Made by a program: the position numbers and the translations under genes. Of a DNA stretch of 64,000 nt, positions 25,218 to 34,614 are shown piece after piece. How positions within the stretch are numbered: the stretch's first letter is position 1; the number at the start of each line of letters is the position of its first letter. The notes beneath the pieces were generated by a model, which saw only the letters and a list, made by a program, of their open reading frames with translations, ran no database searches and was not told where the DNA came from. Origin of the DNA: CAIKMD01 sp036501365 (lineage in GTDB: Bacteria; Pseudomonadota; Alphaproteobacteria; ATCC43930; CGMCC-115725); contig DASYAL010000087.1 in assembly GCA_036501365.1 (NCBI GenBank), forward strand, positions 62,001-126,000, written 5' to 3'.

Positions 25218-27040
25218 AAGCCGTCAACGATTTCGTCGTTAAGTTCGCCAACGTCAACGGTTCGGGATCGGCGAGCGCGAACGAGTTGTTCGCACGCTCG
25301 ATCCTGCGCATGGGCGTGCCGGTCGCGTCGCGCAACATCTTTCCCTCGAACATTCAGGGTCTGCCGACCTGGTACGAGGTCCGCATATCCGAGGCCGGCC
25401 ATCTCGGCCGGCGCGGCGGCGTCGATCTGATGGTGGCGATGAACCCGCAGACCTGGGGCGCGGACGTCGCCGAGATCGATCCCGGCGGCTACCTCTTCTA
25501 CGATTCGACGAAGCCGATGCCGCCGTCGAAGTTCCGCGAGGACATCAACGTCGTCGGCGTGCCGCTGACCGAGATCTGCAATCGCGAATTCAGCGATCCG
25601 CGCCAGCGCCAGCTGTTCAAGAACATCATCTATGTCGGCGCGCTCGCGGCGCTGCTCAACATGGACGTCGCCGCGATCGAGAAGCTGATCGCCGAGCAGT
25701 TCCAGGGCAAGGACAAGCTTATCGCGCCGAACGTCAAGGCGCTGCATATGGGCATCGATTATGCCAAGACGCAACTCGCCCCGTTGGGCCTGCGCGTCAA
25801 GACCACCGACAAGGTCGGCGACCGCGTCTTCATCGACGGCAACAGCGCCGCGGCGCTGGGCGCCGTCTATGGCGGCGCGACGGTCTGCGCCTGGTATCCG
25901 ATCACGCCCTCGACCGCGCTGGCCGAGGCCTTCATGCGCTATTGCCGCCGTTTCCGCCTGGATAAAGAGACCGGCAAGGGCAAATACGCGATCGTCCAGG
26001 GCGAGGACGAGCTCGCCTCGATCGGCATCGTGATGGGCGCGGCATGGAACGGCGCGCGCGCGTTCACCTGCACCTCGGGTCCGGGCGTGTCGCTGATGAC
26101 GGAATTCGTCGGCCTCGGCTATTACGCCGAGATTCCGGCGGTGATCATGGACGTGCAGCGCGGCGGGCCGTCGACCGGCATGCCGACCCGCACCCAGCAG
26201 GCCGATCTGATCGGCGCCGCTTATGCCTCGCATGGCGACACCAAGCATCCGCTGCTCTTCCCCGAGGACCCGAGCGAATGCTTCGAGATGTCGGCGCTCG
26301 CCTTCGACATGGCCGACCGGCTGCAAACGCCGATCTTCCTGATGCTCGACCTCGACATCGGCATGAACGACTGGCTGAGCAAGCCCTTCAAGTGGGACGA
26401 CAGCCGCCAGCTCGATCGCGGCAAGGTGCTGAGCTACGAGGATTTGCAGGCTGGCAAGGAGCTGCAGCGCTACACCGATCTCGACGGCGACGGCGTCGGT
26501 TTCCGCACCTATCCCGGCACGCATCCGACCAAGGGCAGCTACTTCACCCGCGGTTCCTCGCATGACCGTCTCGCCAAATACAGCGAGAACGGCACGGTCT
26601 ATGTCGAGAACATGCAGCGCCTCTTACACAAGTTCGAGACCGCGAAGAAGCTGATCCCGGCGCCGGTGCGGCGCGACGCCAAGGCCAAGAGCAAATACGG
26701 CGTGCTCTATTTCGGCTCGACCACGCCTTCGATGCACGAGGCGTTGGGCGTGCTCGAAGAGCAGGGCATCCATTTGAACGCGATGCGGGTGCGCGGCTTC
26801 CCGTTCTCGGACGAGGTGGTGAACTTCGTGCTCGAGCACGAGCAGGTGTTCCTCGTCGAGCAGAACCGCGACGCTCAGCTCCGCACCTTGCTCGTCACCG
26901 AGAGCAATCTCGATCCGGGGCGGATCGTGCCGGTGCTGCATTACGACGGCACGCCGATCACCGCGCGCTTCATTATCGATAAGATCTCGGCCCTGCTCAA
27001 GGCGCGCAACGTCGCGCCGCTGCGCGAAGTGGCGAGGTGA
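25202..27040 (+). CDS. korA: 2-oxoacid:acceptor oxidoreductase, alpha subunit with fused gamma domain (KorA-type)
   Basis: 612 residues. The N-terminal third is the gamma domain (GSGSASANELFARSILRMG). The alpha domain begins around 205 with DGNSAAALGAVYGGATVCAW and YPITPSTALAEAF, the pyrimidine-domain signature of these thiamine-pyrophosphate enzymes. GPGVSLMTEFVGLGYYAE and DVQRGGPSTGMPTRTQQADL are typical of KorA. The enzyme oxidises a 2-oxoacid, by default 2-oxoglutarate, to the acyl-CoA while reducing ferredoxin. It overlaps the GltD-like gene and is ten bases from korB, so the three make one complex. Confidence 0.92.
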   Translation: MPKPIEAVNDFVVKFANVNGSGSASANELFARSILRMGVPVASRNIFPSNIQGLPTWYEVRISEAGHLGRRGGVDLMVAMNPQTWGADVAEIDPGGYLFYDSTKPMPPSKFREDINVVGVPLTEICNREFSDPRQRQLFKNIIYVGALAALLNMDVAAIEKLIAEQFQGKDKLIAPNVKALHMGIDYAKTQLAPLGLRVKTTDKVGDRVFIDGNSAAALGAVYGGATVCAWYPITPSTALAEAFMRYCRRFRLDKETGKGKYAIVQGEDELASIGIVMGAAWNGARAFTCTSGPGVSLMTEFVGLGYYAEIPAVIMDVQRGGPSTGMPTRTQQADLIGAAYASHGDTKHPLLFPEDPSECFEMSALAFDMADRLQTPIFLMLDLDIGMNDWLSKPFKWDDSRQLDRGKVLSYEDLQAGKELQRYTDLDGDGVGFRTYPGTHPTKGSYFTRGSSHDRLAKYSENGTVYVENMQRLLHKFETAKKLIPAPVRRDAKAKSKYGVLYFGSTTPSMHEALGVLEEQGIHLNAMRVRGFPFSDEVVNFVLEHEQVFLVEQNRDAQLRTLLVTESNLDPGRIVPVLHYDGTPITARFIIDKISALLKARNVAPLREVAR

Positions 27041-27050
27041 GAAAGAACCC

Positions 27051-28106
27051 ATGACCTACATTCCGAAACCCAAGCTCCACCATCCCGAGCTGCCGAAGAA
27101 CAAGCTCGGCTTCACTCATCGCGATTACGAAGGCTCGGTCTCGACGCTCTGTGCCGGCTGCGGCCACGATTCGATCAGTGCCGCGATCATCCAGGCCTGT
27201 TTCGAGCTCGACCTGCCGCCGCACCGTATCGCCAAGATGTCGGGCATCGGCTGCTCGTCGAAGACGCCCGATTATTTCCTCGGCAATTCGCACGGCTTCA
27301 ACTCGGTGCATGGCCGCATGCCGTCGGTTCTAACCGGCGCCAACCTCGCCAACAAGGATTTGATCTATCTCGGCGTCTCTGGCGACGGCGACAGCGCCTC
27401 GATCGGCTTCGGCCAGTTCGCGCATTCGATCCGCCGCGGCGTCAACATGCTCTATATCGTCGAGAACAACGGCGTCTATGGTTTGACCAAGGGCCAGTTC
27501 TCGGCGACCTCGGACAAGGGCTCCAAGAGCAAATACGGCGCGGTCAACGGCGATTCCGCGATCGATCTCGTCGCCCTCGCGCTGCAACTGGGCGCGACCT
27601 ATGTCGCGCGCGGCTTCTCGGGCGACAAGGAACAGCTCGTGCCGTTGATCAAGGCGGCGATCAACCATCACGGCGCCGCTTTCATCGATTGCATCAGCCC
27701 GTGCGTCGCCTTCAACAACCATGTCGGCTCGACCAAGAGCTTCGACTATGTGCGCGAGCACAACGAGACCGTGAACCGGCTCGACATGATGGTCGAGCAC
27801 GAACCGATCACCGCCGATTACGCGCCGGGCACCGTCGAGCTGGTGACGCAGCATGACGGCTCGATCCTGCGCCTGCGCAAGATCGCGGCGCATTACGATC
27901 CGAGCGATCGCATCGCGGCGATGAACTATCTGCAGGAGCGCGCGGCGGCCGGCGAGATCGTCACCGGCCTGCTCTATGTCGATCCCGAGGGCCAGGACCT
28001 CCACGACTATCTCAACACCGTGCCGAAACCGTTGAACGAGCTCGGCACCGCCGACCTCGTTCCCGGCCAAGCCGCCTTGCAGAAGCTCAACGAGAGCCTG
28101 CGCTAG
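27051..28106 (+). CDS. korB: 2-oxoacid:acceptor oxidoreductase, beta subunit (KorB-type)
   Basis: 351 residues. The thiamine pyrophosphate and metal-binding motif is GVSGDGDSASIGFGQFAHSI followed by VENNGVYGLTKGQFSAT. The cysteine pattern CAGCGHD and GIGCSSK is that of KorB/PorB beta subunits that bind a 4Fe-4S cluster, with a later CISPCVAFNN. A ribosome site (GAGGTGAG) lies before the ATG, ten bases after korA. A strong terminator follows at 28130. With the two preceding genes it forms a complete three-gene operon. Confidence 0.92.
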   Translation: MTYIPKPKLHHPELPKNKLGFTHRDYEGSVSTLCAGCGHDSISAAIIQACFELDLPPHRIAKMSGIGCSSKTPDYFLGNSHGFNSVHGRMPSVLTGANLANKDLIYLGVSGDGDSASIGFGQFAHSIRRGVNMLYIVENNGVYGLTKGQFSATSDKGSKSKYGAVNGDSAIDLVALALQLGATYVARGFSGDKEQLVPLIKAAINHHGAAFIDCISPCVAFNNHVGSTKSFDYVREHNETVNRLDMMVEHEPITADYAPGTVELVTQHDGSILRLRKIAAHYDPSDRIAAMNYLQERAAAGEIVTGLLYVDPEGQDLHDYLNTVPKPLNELGTADLVPGQAALQKLNESLR

Positions 28107-28129
28107 CCTGACGCTGCTCCGGACATGAA

Positions 28130-28165
28130 ACGCCCCCGCGCGAGCGGGGGCGTGTTTGCTTTTGT
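28130..28165 (+). terminator. Rho-independent terminator after korB
   Basis: Perfect 10-base stem ACGCCCCCGC / GCGGGGGCGT (28130-28139 and 28144-28153) with a GCGA loop, followed by GTTTGCTTTTGT. It lies 24 bases after the korB stop. The facing gene on the minus strand ends at 28177, and the reverse side has a short TTTC, so the hairpin may serve both. Confidence 0.85.
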
Positions 28166-28176
28166 GCCGACTACGG

Positions 28177-30354
28177 TTACTGCGGCGGCTTCTTGTCGGA
28201 GGCCGGCGGCGCAGGATGGGCGGCGGGCGCTGGCGCGTGCGCGACTTGCGCCGGTGCCGGACGCGGCGCTGACGGCGGTGCATGTGCGATTTGCGGTGCC
28301 GGTACCGGACGCGGCGCGGGTGGTGGCGCTGCGGGATGCGGTGCCGGCGGCGGGGCGTGCGCAACCTGCGGCGCCGGCATCGGATGCGCTGCGGGCGGCG
28401 ATGCTGCCGGATGCGGTGCTGGCGGCGGGAGATGCGCAACTTGCGGCGCCGGCGCAGCCCGATGAGCCGGCGATGCGACCGGACGCGCGGCGGTTTGCGG
28501 CGTTGCCGGATGCTGAGGCGCAGCTTGCCGGAGCGCTTGCTCGGGACGCGCCGCCTGACCGGGCCTCGGCGTTTCCGGTCGCGCATTGGTCACGGCTTGA
28601 TGCGGCGGCGCCGGATGCGGTGCGAGATTGGCATTCGCCGCCGGCGCGTTGGGCGCGGTCCGCGCTTCGCGCGGCGGCTGGTTCGCAAGAGCCTGGTTCC
28701 GTGCATGCGCCTGGCCGGCCGGCGACTGAGTTTGGCCGGGTTGCGGCTGGTTCGCGGACGGCTGGTTCTGCGTGCGCTGCGGCTGGTTCGGCGCGGTTCG
28801 ATCCTGCGCGTGTTGCGACGCAGCCTGGTTCCGGTTTGCTGCAGCGGCGGCGGGCGCATTCGCATCACCCGCATTCGCATCGCCCTGGGGCCGGGTCGCG
28901 GCAGCGGTGACACGATGCGGCCCAGGCGCGGTCGGCGCTTTCTCCGCGGCGATCGCGGGTGGCGTGGTCGCGGCGACACGGCCCGGCGCAACGCTCGCTT
29001 TCGCATTCGGTTGCGTTGCGACCGCGGTGGCGGCGGCCGGATCGGCGTGGCCAACGCGCGCATTGGCGCTCGGACGGAAGTTGGCCAGCGCAGTCGTGGT
29101 CCGCGTATGCGCGAGCTGGTCCGGCGCGACCGAAACCGTCGCGCGTTGCACGGGCGCGGCGCCCGCGAAAGCGGCCGCGGGCACCACCGTCGCCGCGTCG
29201 CGGTTGTGGTAGTTGCTCACGGCCCCATGGGTGACGTTGTAGGTCCGGGCGTTCCAGTCGCGGCCATTGGCGCCGCGGGCCCAGTTTTCACTCGCGTGGA
29301 AATAGGGGTGATATTCTTCATGCGGAGCGAGCGCGACCCAGCCAATCGCGGCGACGGCGGCGCCGGCGGCGAGATCGACGCCCCAGCCATCGCCGCCGAT
29401 GAAAGCGACGAGCGCGGGCGCATAGACCGGCTGCGCCGGGATATCGGCCGGGACCCAGGCCCAGCGATCGTCGCGATCGATCCAGCGGCCATAATGGAAC
29501 GGCGCGAAGCCCCAGGGCGTATCGTCGATCCAGGTCCAGCCCCAAGGCGCCACCCAGGCCCAATGGCCGTAACGATACGGCGCCCAGCCTTCGGGCACGC
29601 CGCTCGGATACCAGACCTCGCCATATTGGGGGTCCTGGCTCCAGCTGCCGTATTGGTCGAGATCCTGATAGCCCGTGACCGCGGCAGGCACGTAGCGCGG
29701 CTGTTGCGCGGCGGTCTCGCGCTCTTCGCGCGACTGCGCCCATTGATCGAAATCGCTGGGCTGTGCCGCTGCCAGCTGGATATCGGGCGGATTGCCGGCG
29801 ATCACGGCCGCTTGGCCGGCGCCGATATCGACCGCGCCGTGATCGGTGTCGAAGCGCGCCGCGCCGGCAAGCACGCTCACTTGAATCTGGTCCGCAGGCT
29901 GATCGCCGTTAGGTTGGCCGGCATCGATGTCGTAGCTGCCGGGCCGCGTGATCGCGACTTGACCGCGCGGCGTCGTGACTTTGACTTCGCCGCGCGGCAT
30001 CTGCCAGAAATGCAGGTTGAGCACGCCCTGGTCGAGCTGCACGTCGATTGCGCGGTCGTTGAGCGCCGAGATGTCGAGCTGGCTCGCCTGATCGAGCCGC
30101 AGCTCAGCTGGGCCGACTTCGATCTCGGCCTTCGCGTTCTCGTCGGTCCAGAACGATTCGCCGGTGGTGACGGGATAGTTCACGGTCGCCGGCGCCCAGT
30201 CGCCCTGATCGCCCGACGGGTGGAACGAGACCGTGCCGTCGATATAGCTGAGCCGGCCGACCCGGCCGGGCGGATCGGCGGCGCTCGCGCCGGGAGCCAA
30301 GGCGGGCGTCAGCACAAGAAAGGCTGCGGGCAGAGCAAACAGCGCGCGGCGCAT
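28177..30354 (-). CDS. Secreted FecR/DUF6600-type protein with Pro/Ala-rich repeat tail
   Basis: 725 residues. A Sec signal peptide (1-25, LAPGASA) is followed by a FecR-like beta domain: GRVGRLSYIDGTVSF, GESFWTDENAKAEIEVG, and TTPRGQVAITRPGSYDID. The middle has the Trp/Tyr-rich DUF6600 segment (YRYGHWAWVAPWGWTWIDD, PFHYGRWIDRDDRWAWVP). The last 300 residues are low-complexity, Ala/Pro/Gln/Asn-rich, and end with several copies of a PAPQVAH..PPPAPHPA unit. Such proteins are exported and probably sit in the envelope; no function is established. No sigma/anti-sigma partner is adjacent. It is convergent with korB across the terminator. Confidence 0.8.
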   Translation of the reverse strand: MRRALFALPAAFLVLTPALAPGASAADPPGRVGRLSYIDGTVSFHPSGDQGDWAPATVNYPVTTGESFWTDENAKAEIEVGPAELRLDQASQLDISALNDRAIDVQLDQGVLNLHFWQMPRGEVKVTTPRGQVAITRPGSYDIDAGQPNGDQPADQIQVSVLAGAARFDTDHGAVDIGAGQAAVIAGNPPDIQLAAAQPSDFDQWAQSREERETAAQQPRYVPAAVTGYQDLDQYGSWSQDPQYGEVWYPSGVPEGWAPYRYGHWAWVAPWGWTWIDDTPWGFAPFHYGRWIDRDDRWAWVPADIPAQPVYAPALVAFIGGDGWGVDLAAGAAVAAIGWVALAPHEEYHPYFHASENWARGANGRDWNARTYNVTHGAVSNYHNRDAATVVPAAAFAGAAPVQRATVSVAPDQLAHTRTTTALANFRPSANARVGHADPAAATAVATQPNAKASVAPGRVAATTPPAIAAEKAPTAPGPHRVTAAATRPQGDANAGDANAPAAAAANRNQAASQHAQDRTAPNQPQRTQNQPSANQPQPGQTQSPAGQAHARNQALANQPPREARTAPNAPAANANLAPHPAPPHQAVTNARPETPRPGQAARPEQALRQAAPQHPATPQTAARPVASPAHRAAPAPQVAHLPPPAPHPAASPPAAHPMPAPQVAHAPPPAPHPAAPPPAPRPVPAPQIAHAPPSAPRPAPAQVAHAPAPAAHPAPPASDKKPPQ

Positions 30355-30625
30355 GGACCTGCTCCTAATTCACGACCCGACCAGATAACGTGGATCGCGC
30401 GCCGGAATTTCCCGGCCGCGCTTCATCTAACGCGGTTGTAATCTCGACCATCGCGGTACGGCCGCAAATGGGACATGATTCCGGCGCCGCGCATGTTTCG
30501 ATGCCGCGACCAGCGACAAACGCGCGGAAGCGGGGCCAGCCCGGCCATGACGACAAATAAACGAGCTTATCGTCCTTGCGGACTCAGGGGCGGACGGGCA
30601 GGGTGCGCGTCAGGGGGACAACGTC

Positions 30626-31588
30626 ATGCAAAAAAACCTGTGCCTTACGTTCGCGGCCTTCGTCGCAACCCTTGTTGCCGCGACGGGTATCGCCCGCGCG
30701 GCCGACACGATCCGCGTCGGCACGCCCGAGCCGCATGCGTTTAATTTCGGCATGCTCGATGCCGGGACGACGCTCGGGATCTTCGCGAAGAATGGCATCG
30801 AGGTGCAGCGCCTCGATCTCGGCGGCGGCGCCAAGCTGCATCAAGCCATGGTCGCCACCGCGATCGATGCGGCGCTCGGCGGCGGCACCGATGTGCAATT
30901 CCTGGTGAAAGGCTCGCCCGAGAAAGCCATCGCGGTCTTCGGCACCGCGCCCGCCAATCTCGCCATCATCGTCGCGCCGAAGTCGCCGATCAAGACGCTC
31001 GCCGACCTCGAGGGCAAGAAAATTGGCATCTCGACCGTCGGCTCGCTGACCAACTGGTTCGCGCTGGAGGTGGCGCGGCGCCAGGGCTGGGGACCCGACG
31101 GCATCGTGCCGGTTCCGGTCGGCAGCATGGAGAGCGGGCTCGCCGCGCTCGCCGCCGGCAATATCGATGCCGACTCCGGCAATCTCGAGGTCAGCTATAT
31201 CGTCGAAGCGCAAGGCAAGCTGCGCATTCTCGCGCGTGGCGGCGACCTGGTGAAGGATTTCGTCGCCTCGGTCATCTATGCGAGCGACGCCGAGATCGCG
31301 GAGCATCCCGACGTGCTGCGGCGCTTTCTCAAAGGCTGGTTCGAGACCGTCGCCTATCTCCACGCCCATAAGGCCGAGGCGATTCCGATCATGGCGAAGA
31401 TCATGAATGCGAGCCCGGCCGTGACCGCGAAAATTTATGACGCCGAGATGGACTCATTCCCGACCGATGGTCATTTCGATCGCGCGAAGCTCAGGATCGT
31501 CGAGGAGGCGCTCTTGAACTTCCATCTCATCCCGGAAATGCCCGACAACAGCAAGCTTTTGAACGAAAGCTTCCTGCCGCCGCGCTAG
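30626..31588 (+). CDS. NMT1/SsuA-type ABC transporter substrate-binding protein
   Basis: 320 residues with a Sec signal peptide (MQKNLCLTFAAFVATLVAAT, cleavage near ARA). After it, DTIRVGTPEPHAFNFGM and GIFAKNGIEVQRLDLGGG give the family opening; LADLEGKKIGISTVGSLTNW and AAGNIDADSGNLEVS follow as expected. CAGGGGGACAACGTC precedes the ATG. It is convergent with the MetE-like gene, whose operon may use the same compound. No permease or ATPase lies nearby; it is one of several such solitary binding proteins in this window. Confidence 0.86.
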   Translation: MQKNLCLTFAAFVATLVAATGIARAADTIRVGTPEPHAFNFGMLDAGTTLGIFAKNGIEVQRLDLGGGAKLHQAMVATAIDAALGGGTDVQFLVKGSPEKAIAVFGTAPANLAIIVAPKSPIKTLADLEGKKIGISTVGSLTNWFALEVARRQGWGPDGIVPVPVGSMESGLAALAAGNIDADSGNLEVSYIVEAQGKLRILARGGDLVKDFVASVIYASDAEIAEHPDVLRRFLKGWFETVAYLHAHKAEAIPIMAKIMNASPAVTAKIYDAEMDSFPTDGHFDRAKLRIVEEALLNFHLIPEMPDNSKLLNESFLPPR

Positions 31589-31595
31589 CCCGCGC

Positions 31596-32636
31596 TTAAT
31601 CGAGCTTCGCCGCTTCGGCGTGGATGCGCAGCAGCGCGGGAATAGTTTCTGGCTTACGGCGGCCGAAGCCGCATTCGGTGCCGATCGCGAAATCCTTCGC
31701 GTATTTCCGCGCCGTCGCCAGGCGGCGCTTCGTGCCTTCGATCCCGTCGGTGTGATGGACGAGGCCGAGCGCGAGCTGCGTCTCGGGCCGCAGCTTCAGT
31801 TTGGTCAGTGGCACGAAATAGGCGTCGTCGGCGCGGTCGCGCGGCACCGGCATATGGATGAGGTTGATCGGCCGCTTCACCCGGGCGTCGAGGCGCGTCG
31901 CCATATCGACCATGTCGCCCACATCGACCGGCTCGACGACATGGCGATGGTTGCTGTCGCCGTAGCAGAAATGGAACAGCAGATCGATATCGGCGGGCAC
32001 GCGATCGGCGAGAGCAGCGAGGATCGCGGCGAATTTCTCCTGCATCGCCGCCTTGCTGTCGCCGTAGACGCCGGTATCGCCGCGCTGCAGCCGCGCGAAG
32101 ACGGCCGAGGCGACGTCGAATTGGATGGCGATGTCGGGATGCGGCAAGCTCGCCGCGATCTTGTCGATCTCGCGGCCGAGCGCGTCGTTGTAGACCGGAT
32201 CGAGCGCCGCTTGCAGCTCCTCGACCAGGAACAGCCACAGCACCGAATGCGCCGGAACGAGATCGATCTGGAACTTGGTGCCCGCCGCGAGCTTGCCGGC
32301 GTCGCGCAGCCGCTTGAAGATCGTATAGGATTCGCGGGCGTTGTCGGCATAGAAGAGGTTGTCAAAGCGGATATCGGCGAGCGACTTGCCGGGCTTCAGG
32401 CGATAACGCTTGCGGGCCACCGCCGTCGGATGGACGCGGAACTGTTCCTCGGATTGCTCCAGCGCCGGATTGTCCTTGAAGATGACTTCGAGCCAGGTGA
32501 TCCAATCGAGCCGATGGCCGGTCTCGCCGTCGGGAATGCGCTTGATGCGGCTGCCGAGCGCGCCGCCGACCGCGGTGAAAACCGCTTCGGCGTTCGCCAT
32601 CGGCACCGAGCCGACCAGATAGGCGTCGTGGGCCAT
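31596..32636 (-). CDS. UROD/MetE-like superfamily protein
   Basis: 346 residues, resembling cobalamin-independent methionine synthase C-terminal domains. It begins AYLVGSVPMANAEAVF. LLFHFCYGDSNHRH and, near the C-terminus, IGTECGFGRRKPE supply the His and Cys positions expected for a zinc site; the latter corresponds to the DCGL motif in MetE. There is no N-terminal MetE domain, so it is probably a methyltransferase or lyase acting on a small molecule, not methionine synthase itself. It starts three bases after the stop of the luciferase-like gene, so they are co-transcribed. Confidence 0.78.
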   Translation of the reverse strand: MAHDAYLVGSVPMANAEAVFTAVGGALGSRIKRIPDGETGHRLDWITWLEVIFKDNPALEQSEEQFRVHPTAVARKRYRLKPGKSLADIRFDNLFYADNARESYTIFKRLRDAGKLAAGTKFQIDLVPAHSVLWLFLVEELQAALDPVYNDALGREIDKIAASLPHPDIAIQFDVASAVFARLQRGDTGVYGDSKAAMQEKFAAILAALADRVPADIDLLFHFCYGDSNHRHVVEPVDVGDMVDMATRLDARVKRPINLIHMPVPRDRADDAYFVPLTKLKLRPETQLALGLVHHTDGIEGTKRRLATARKYAKDFAIGTECGFGRRKPETIPALLRIHAEAAKLD

Positions 32637-32638
32637 TC

Positions 32639-33778
32639 TCACCCCCGCAGTTTCGGCATCACCTCGGCGGCGAACAGCTCGATGTTGCGCCGGGCGAGGT
32701 CGTCGGGCAGCACGCCGAACTGTAACATCGGCACGAGGATGCCGAGACCGGTGCGGTCGCGTACCTCCTCGATCTTCGACAGGACCGTCTTGACGCTGCC
32801 GATCACGGCCGTGCCGCTGGCGATCAGCTCGTCGGCGGTCGAGACCTTGCCGCCCACCACCGTCCGCAGCTTCATGAAGGTCTTCATCGAGTTGAACGAG
32901 GTATAGCCCGGCGGGACCAGCATCTCGATCGGCATGCGCAGATAGTTGTTGAAAAGCGTCTCGATGGCGCGGCCGGCCTCGGCGCGGGCGCGCTCGTCGG
33001 TCTCGGCGACGTAGACCGGGCACGCCCAGCCGAACTGCTCCGCCGCCGGCTCGTAGCCGAATTTCCGTGCCTGGTCGCGATAGGTGTTGAGATAGCGCAC
33101 GACGAGATCGGTCGAGGAGAAGGTCACCAGGAAGGGATATTTGCGCGCCGGGTCCGATGCCCAGACCACCGTCTCGCTCGATCCCTGCGACGGGATCCAA
33201 ATCGGCGGATGCGGCTGCTGATAAGGCCGCGGCCAGAGATTGACGTAGCGGATGTTGTAATGCTGGCCCTCGAAGGGGAAGGGGCCGGGCCGCGTCCAGG
33301 CCTGGACGATGAGATCGTGCGCCTCGTGGAAGCGCTCATGCGAGAAATAGGGATTGACCCCGGTCGAATGATATTCGGCGCCGATGCCGCGGACGAAACC
33401 GCAGATGATGCGCCCCTTCGAGAGGTTGTCGAGCATCGCATATTCTTCGGCGATGTTGATCGGATTGCCTTGCAGCGGCAGCGCGCGGCCGAGGATCGCG
33501 ATCTTCACCTTCTTGGTGCGCTGGATGAGGGCGCTGGCAATAAGGTTCGGCGCCGGCATCAGCCCATAGGCATTCTGATGGTGTTCGTTGACGCCGATGC
33601 CGTCGAAGCCGAGGCGCTCGGCTTCGACCAGGAAATCGATATAGGCGGCGTATTCCTCGGCGCCTTTCACCGGATCGTAGAGGCTGTTGGGCAGCACCAC
33701 CCAGGCCGAGCGGTGCTTCGCCGCCTCGGCGAAATCGAGCGGGCGATAGGGCATCAGATGGAAGGAGATGAATTTCAT
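32639..33778 (-). CDS. LLM-class (luciferase-like) flavin-dependent oxidoreductase
   Basis: 379 residues with the bacterial luciferase TIM-barrel fold. MKFISFHLMPYRPLDF opens the first strand; GFDGIGVNEHHQNAYGLMP holds the conserved Glu-His-His loop; GRIICGFVRGIGAEYHSTGV is the FMN/phosphate region; and IPSQGSSETVVWAS follows. These enzymes use reduced FMN and oxygen to oxidise or desulfonate small molecules. The ATG overlaps the stop of the hydrolase gene (ATGA). A flavin reductase gene 4 kb away (37857) could supply FMNH2, but the link is inference. Confidence 0.87.
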   Translation of the reverse strand: MKFISFHLMPYRPLDFAEAAKHRSAWVVLPNSLYDPVKGAEEYAAYIDFLVEAERLGFDGIGVNEHHQNAYGLMPAPNLIASALIQRTKKVKIAILGRALPLQGNPINIAEEYAMLDNLSKGRIICGFVRGIGAEYHSTGVNPYFSHERFHEAHDLIVQAWTRPGPFPFEGQHYNIRYVNLWPRPYQQPHPPIWIPSQGSSETVVWASDPARKYPFLVTFSSTDLVVRYLNTYRDQARKFGYEPAAEQFGWACPVYVAETDERARAEAGRAIETLFNNYLRMPIEMLVPPGYTSFNSMKTFMKLRTVVGGKVSTADELIASGTAVIGSVKTVLSKIEEVRDRTGLGILVPMLQFGVLPDDLARRNIELFAAEVMPKLRG

Positions 33779-34557
33779 CGCGACACCTCTGCGAGGAAGT
33801 CGCGCAAGGGCGCGAGCGTCTCGGCGAGCTTTTCGACCTGCGGCACATGTCCGCATTTCTCGATCATTACCAGCCGCGCATCGGGCAACCGCTCGCGCCA
33901 GCGCGCCGCATAGGCCGACGGCATCACCTTGTCCTCCTTGCCCCAGATGACGAGCGCCGGCAGCTTCACGCGATGCAGCCATTTCTCGAGATCGGGATTG
34001 AACCAGCGCGGCTGCCAGCCGAGCTTGGTCGCGGTGAAGCGGTTCTTGAGCATCGTGTCGATCTGCTCGTCGCTGGGCTTCAGCGAGAGCGCGATCTCCG
34101 CATAGGCCTGGTCGTAGAAGACGTTGCGCAGCAGCTCTTCGCGGTTCCAAATGAAGAGATCGCCCGAGGGCACGCCTTCGACGCGGATGCCGGCGGCGGA
34201 GATCAGCGTCAGGCTCTTTGCCCGCGCGCGGTCGCGGATCAGGATCTCGGCCGCGATCCAGCCGCCAAGCGAATGGCCGACGATATGCAGCTCGCGCAGG
34301 CCGAGCGCCTCGAGGAAATCGAGATAGAACATCGCCATGTCGGGCACGCTGCGGATCAGCGGCGGATCATCCGAGGCGCCGAAGCCGGGATGCTCGGGAA
34401 CGATGACCTCATAGCGCTCGGCGAGGGCGTCGAAGAACGGCAGCCATTGCGAATAGCCGTCGGCGCCGTGGAGAAAAAGCAGCGGCGGACCCTTGCCGGC
34501 GCGGCGCAGGCTGACGCCGATATCGCGGATCTTCACTGTCTGGGCTTCGGGCGGCAT
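33775..34557 (-). CDS. Alpha/beta hydrolase
   Basis: 260 residues, a full-length single-domain hydrolase. LLFLHGADGYSQWL is the oxyanion region; VGHSLGGWIAA carries the nucleophile Ser; ALVIWGKEDKVMP gives the acidic residue and CGHVPQVEK the histidine. The cap region lies between about 130 and 190. It could cleave an ester or a C-C bond (meta-cleavage hydrolase type). It is the first gene of the hydrolase-luciferase-MetE-like operon, with a four-base overlap to the next gene. Confidence 0.87.
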   Translation of the reverse strand: MPPEAQTVKIRDIGVSLRRAGKGPPLLFLHGADGYSQWLPFFDALAERYEVIVPEHPGFGASDDPPLIRSVPDMAMFYLDFLEALGLRELHIVGHSLGGWIAAEILIRDRARAKSLTLISAAGIRVEGVPSGDLFIWNREELLRNVFYDQAYAEIALSLKPSDEQIDTMLKNRFTATKLGWQPRWFNPDLEKWLHRVKLPALVIWGKEDKVMPSAYAARWRERLPDARLVMIEKCGHVPQVEKLAETLAPLRDFLAEVSR

Positions 34558-34614
34558 GGCACGGCACTCCTTTTTCGATCGACGCCGTGCATCGCGCAGG
34601 CGCCCGTCAAGCGG

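Noticed and set aside
32639..34150. Longer start for the luciferase-like gene
   Set aside because: The extension overlaps the hydrolase gene in another frame; the ATGA junction at 33778 is the natural start.
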